From contig JBAXDX010000108.1 in the NCBI GenBank assembly GCA_037140715.1, positions 1 through 7,916 on the forward strand: DNA of 7,916 nucleotides. Reading direction: 5' to 3'. The notes beneath the pieces are model-generated. The model was not told the origin of the DNA and searched no databases. It saw nothing but the letters and a program-made list of their open reading frames with translations. The stretch's first letter is position 1, and each line of letters opens with the position of its first letter. Below, one piece after another: positions 6,309 to 7,916 of this stretch. Both the position numbers and the translations under genes were made by a program. This DNA is from JAUZPB01 sp037140715 (GTDB lineage Bacteria; Bacteroidota; Ignavibacteria; Ignavibacteriales; SURF-24).

Positions 6309-7913
6309 ATGAAGTTCTTTTCCATGACACGTTTTAGACTTTTCGTAGTATTTATTTCCCTGATAGTTTTATTCTCACCGATTCACGCGCAATTTAAGGA
6401 GAGCGGAATGTTAAAAGAAAAAATCGCACAGTACGCGCCTGTAACAGTTAGTTATGACCAGGCTTTACTCTCGGAAAGAGATAAAATAATGGTCGATAAG
6501 CTTTATCAAGCCTGTAAAGTAATGGATGAAATCTTTTTAGAACAGGTTTATTCAGGAAATAAAAATATAAAAGAGCATTTAATGAATACGCCCGGCGAAC
6601 AAGCGCACCTGACTTATGAATATTTCGACATGAATAAAAGCCCGTTCGACAGACTGGATCATAATAAACCTTTTTACGGAGATAAGAATAAGCCCGCCGG
6701 CGCAAATTTCTATCCTGAAGATATGAGCAAAGAGGAGTTTCAGGAATGGATTAAGACGCACCCGGAAGATAAGGATAGTTTCTTGTCGGAGTTTACGGTT
6801 ATTCGCAGGCAGAATGGTAAACTGGCAGCTATCCCCTATTCTGAATATTATAAAGAGCCTTTGACAAGAGCCACGAAGCTCCTGAGGGATGCGGCAATAT
6901 ATGCTGATAACGCTTCGCTTAAAAAATATCTGACACTAAGAGCTAAAGCTTTTGAGACTAACGATTACTTTGAAAGTGACATGGCATGGATGGACCTTAA
7001 AGACCATAACATTGAATTTATTATAGGTCCTTACGAAGTCTATGAAGATGATCTGTTTAATTACAAGGCTTCATTTGAAAGCTTCCTGACAATCAAAGAC
7101 CCGGCAGAAAGCGCAAAGCTCGATAAGTTTGGAGGCTATCTTACAGAAATAGAAAAGAATCTCCCGCTGGATGATAAGTATAAGAATACTCAGCGCGGAA
7201 GCGAATCTCCAATAATGGTTGTTCAGGAAATATATTCCGGCGGAGATACAAAAGCCGGTGTCCAGACGCTGGCTTTTAACCTGCCCAATGATGAGCGGGT
7301 CAGGGAAGCTAAAGGCTCTAAGAAAGTTATGCTGAAGAATCTTCATGAAGCCAAGTTTGAAAAACTACTTATGCCAATTGCCAGTATCGTGCTCGATGAA
7401 AGTCAGCTGCCCTGCGTAACCTTTAACGGCTTCTTTAATCATACGCTTATGCACGAAATATCTCACGGCGTGGGTCCCGGCATCATGGAACTAAACGGAG
7501 TTAAAACAGAAGTGAAGAAAGAGCTGAGAGAGACTTACTCAAAGATTGAGGAATGCAAAGCGGACATACTGGGCATGTATAATAATATTTTTATGATTGA
7601 TAAAGATGTTTATCCGAAAACGTTTGATAAAGAAACATGGGTTACATTTCTTGCCGGTATTTTTCGTTCTGTCCGCTTCGGCATTAATGAAGCTCACGGT
7701 GGCGGAAATGCTATTATCTATAACTTCCTTCTGGAGAAAGGAGGATATGAATATAATGAGAAAACACAGAAAGTAAGAGTTAATTTTGAGAAGATATATC
7801 CGGCATTGAAGGAACTGGCGAATAAAGTACTGACAATTCAGGCAACCGGAGATTATGAAGCATCTAGGAGCTTGTCCGAGAATAGCCAGATAAATTCCTT
7901 AAGAAATCAGTAA
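6309..7913 (+). CDS. Exported M49-family (dipeptidyl-peptidase III-like) zinc metallopeptidase
   Basis: M49 enzymes are zinc exopeptidases that typically cut dipeptides from the N-terminus of short peptides. The protein has 534 residues from ATG 6309. A signal peptide is clear: basic MTRFR, hydrophobic LFVVFISLIVLF, with likely cleavage after IHA at 27. There is no lipobox Cys, so a periplasmic or secreted location is inferred. Zinc-site residues are HEISH (H382, E383, H386) and EECKAD (E414/E415, with E415 the likely third ligand), 29 residues apart. Other M49-like segments are SGGDTKAGVQTLAFNLPNDERV (G311-G312-D313 and FNLPNDE at 323-329), the KGSKKVMLKNLHEAKF stretch, and NEAHGGGNAIIYNFLLEKGG with H463. 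Classical DPP III has the longer HExxGH motif, so this is the pentapeptide variant. No Nudix domain is fused, unlike some bacterial relatives. The specificity is not readable. The stop is 3 bases from the window end, so any downstream gene is unseen. Confidence 0.88.
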   Translation: MKFFSMTRFRLFVVFISLIVLFSPIHAQFKESGMLKEKIAQYAPVTVSYDQALLSERDKIMVDKLYQACKVMDEIFLEQVYSGNKNIKEHLMNTPGEQAHLTYEYFDMNKSPFDRLDHNKPFYGDKNKPAGANFYPEDMSKEEFQEWIKTHPEDKDSFLSEFTVIRRQNGKLAAIPYSEYYKEPLTRATKLLRDAAIYADNASLKKYLTLRAKAFETNDYFESDMAWMDLKDHNIEFIIGPYEVYEDDLFNYKASFESFLTIKDPAESAKLDKFGGYLTEIEKNLPLDDKYKNTQRGSESPIMVVQEIYSGGDTKAGVQTLAFNLPNDERVREAKGSKKVMLKNLHEAKFEKLLMPIASIVLDESQLPCVTFNGFFNHTLMHEISHGVGPGIMELNGVKTEVKKELRETYSKIEECKADILGMYNNIFMIDKDVYPKTFDKETWVTFLAGIFRSVRFGINEAHGGGNAIIYNFLLEKGGYEYNEKTQKVRVNFEKIYPALKELANKVLTIQATGDYEASRSLSENSQINSLRNQ

Positions 7914-7916
7914 ATA

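Noticed and set aside
1..7916. Mobile elements, CRISPR arrays, defence islands, tRNA or rRNA genes
   Set aside because: I saw no transposase or integrase motifs, no regularly spaced repeats, no long terminal inverted repeats and no tRNA-like cloverleaf. All sizeable open stretches are explained by metabolic or exported-protein genes.

Overview
The window looks like a piece of a bacterial chromosome of moderately low GC content, with ordinary gene density and no sign of mobile DNA. The gene content (a DAP-type lysine operon, an exported tryptophan/tyrosine-rich DUF6600-like protein, and an exported M49 peptidase with a pentapeptide zinc motif) would fit a Gram-negative lineage of the Bacteroidota / Ignavibacteriota / Calditrichota kind. 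That placement is inferred from protein families only and is tentative.

Left part (1-4783, + strand): a five-gene aspartate/diaminopimelate operon. The order is dapB (N-terminus cut by the window edge), dapH (tetrahydrodipicolinate N-acetyltransferase), lysC (aspartate kinase with two C-terminal ACT domains), an M20-family N-acetyl-diaminopimelate deacetylase candidate, and asd (aspartate-semialdehyde dehydrogenase of the archaeal/fungal-type subfamily). LysC and Asd make aspartate semialdehyde, DapB makes tetrahydrodipicolinate, DapH acetylates it, and the M20 enzyme would remove the acetyl group after transamination. Together they mark the acetylase variant of lysine and meso-DAP synthesis. 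The aminotransferase, epimerase (DapF), decarboxylase (LysA) and DapA are not in the window. Gaps between genes are short, and the M20 and asd genes overlap by 4 bases. The one longer gap is 87 bases between lysC and the M20 gene.

Middle (4784-4858): a strong 15-bp hairpin flanked by A and T runs separates asd from a convergent minus-strand gene and should terminate transcription from both sides.

Right part (4859-7916): two divergently transcribed genes for exported proteins share a 298-bp AT-rich upstream region. The minus-strand gene encodes a DUF6600-like protein with a Trp/Tyr-rich folded half and a long polar Arg/Asn/Asp-rich tail that looks disordered. The plus-strand gene encodes a secreted or periplasmic M49 (dipeptidyl-peptidase III-like) metallopeptidase with an HEISH zinc motif. 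It ends 3 bases before the window does. No RNA genes, CRISPR arrays, insertion sequences or prophage parts were recognised. I found no convincing new multi-gene system. The most notable points are the M49 variant, the Asd subfamily, the DUF6600-like protein's two-part architecture and the acetylase-type gene set.
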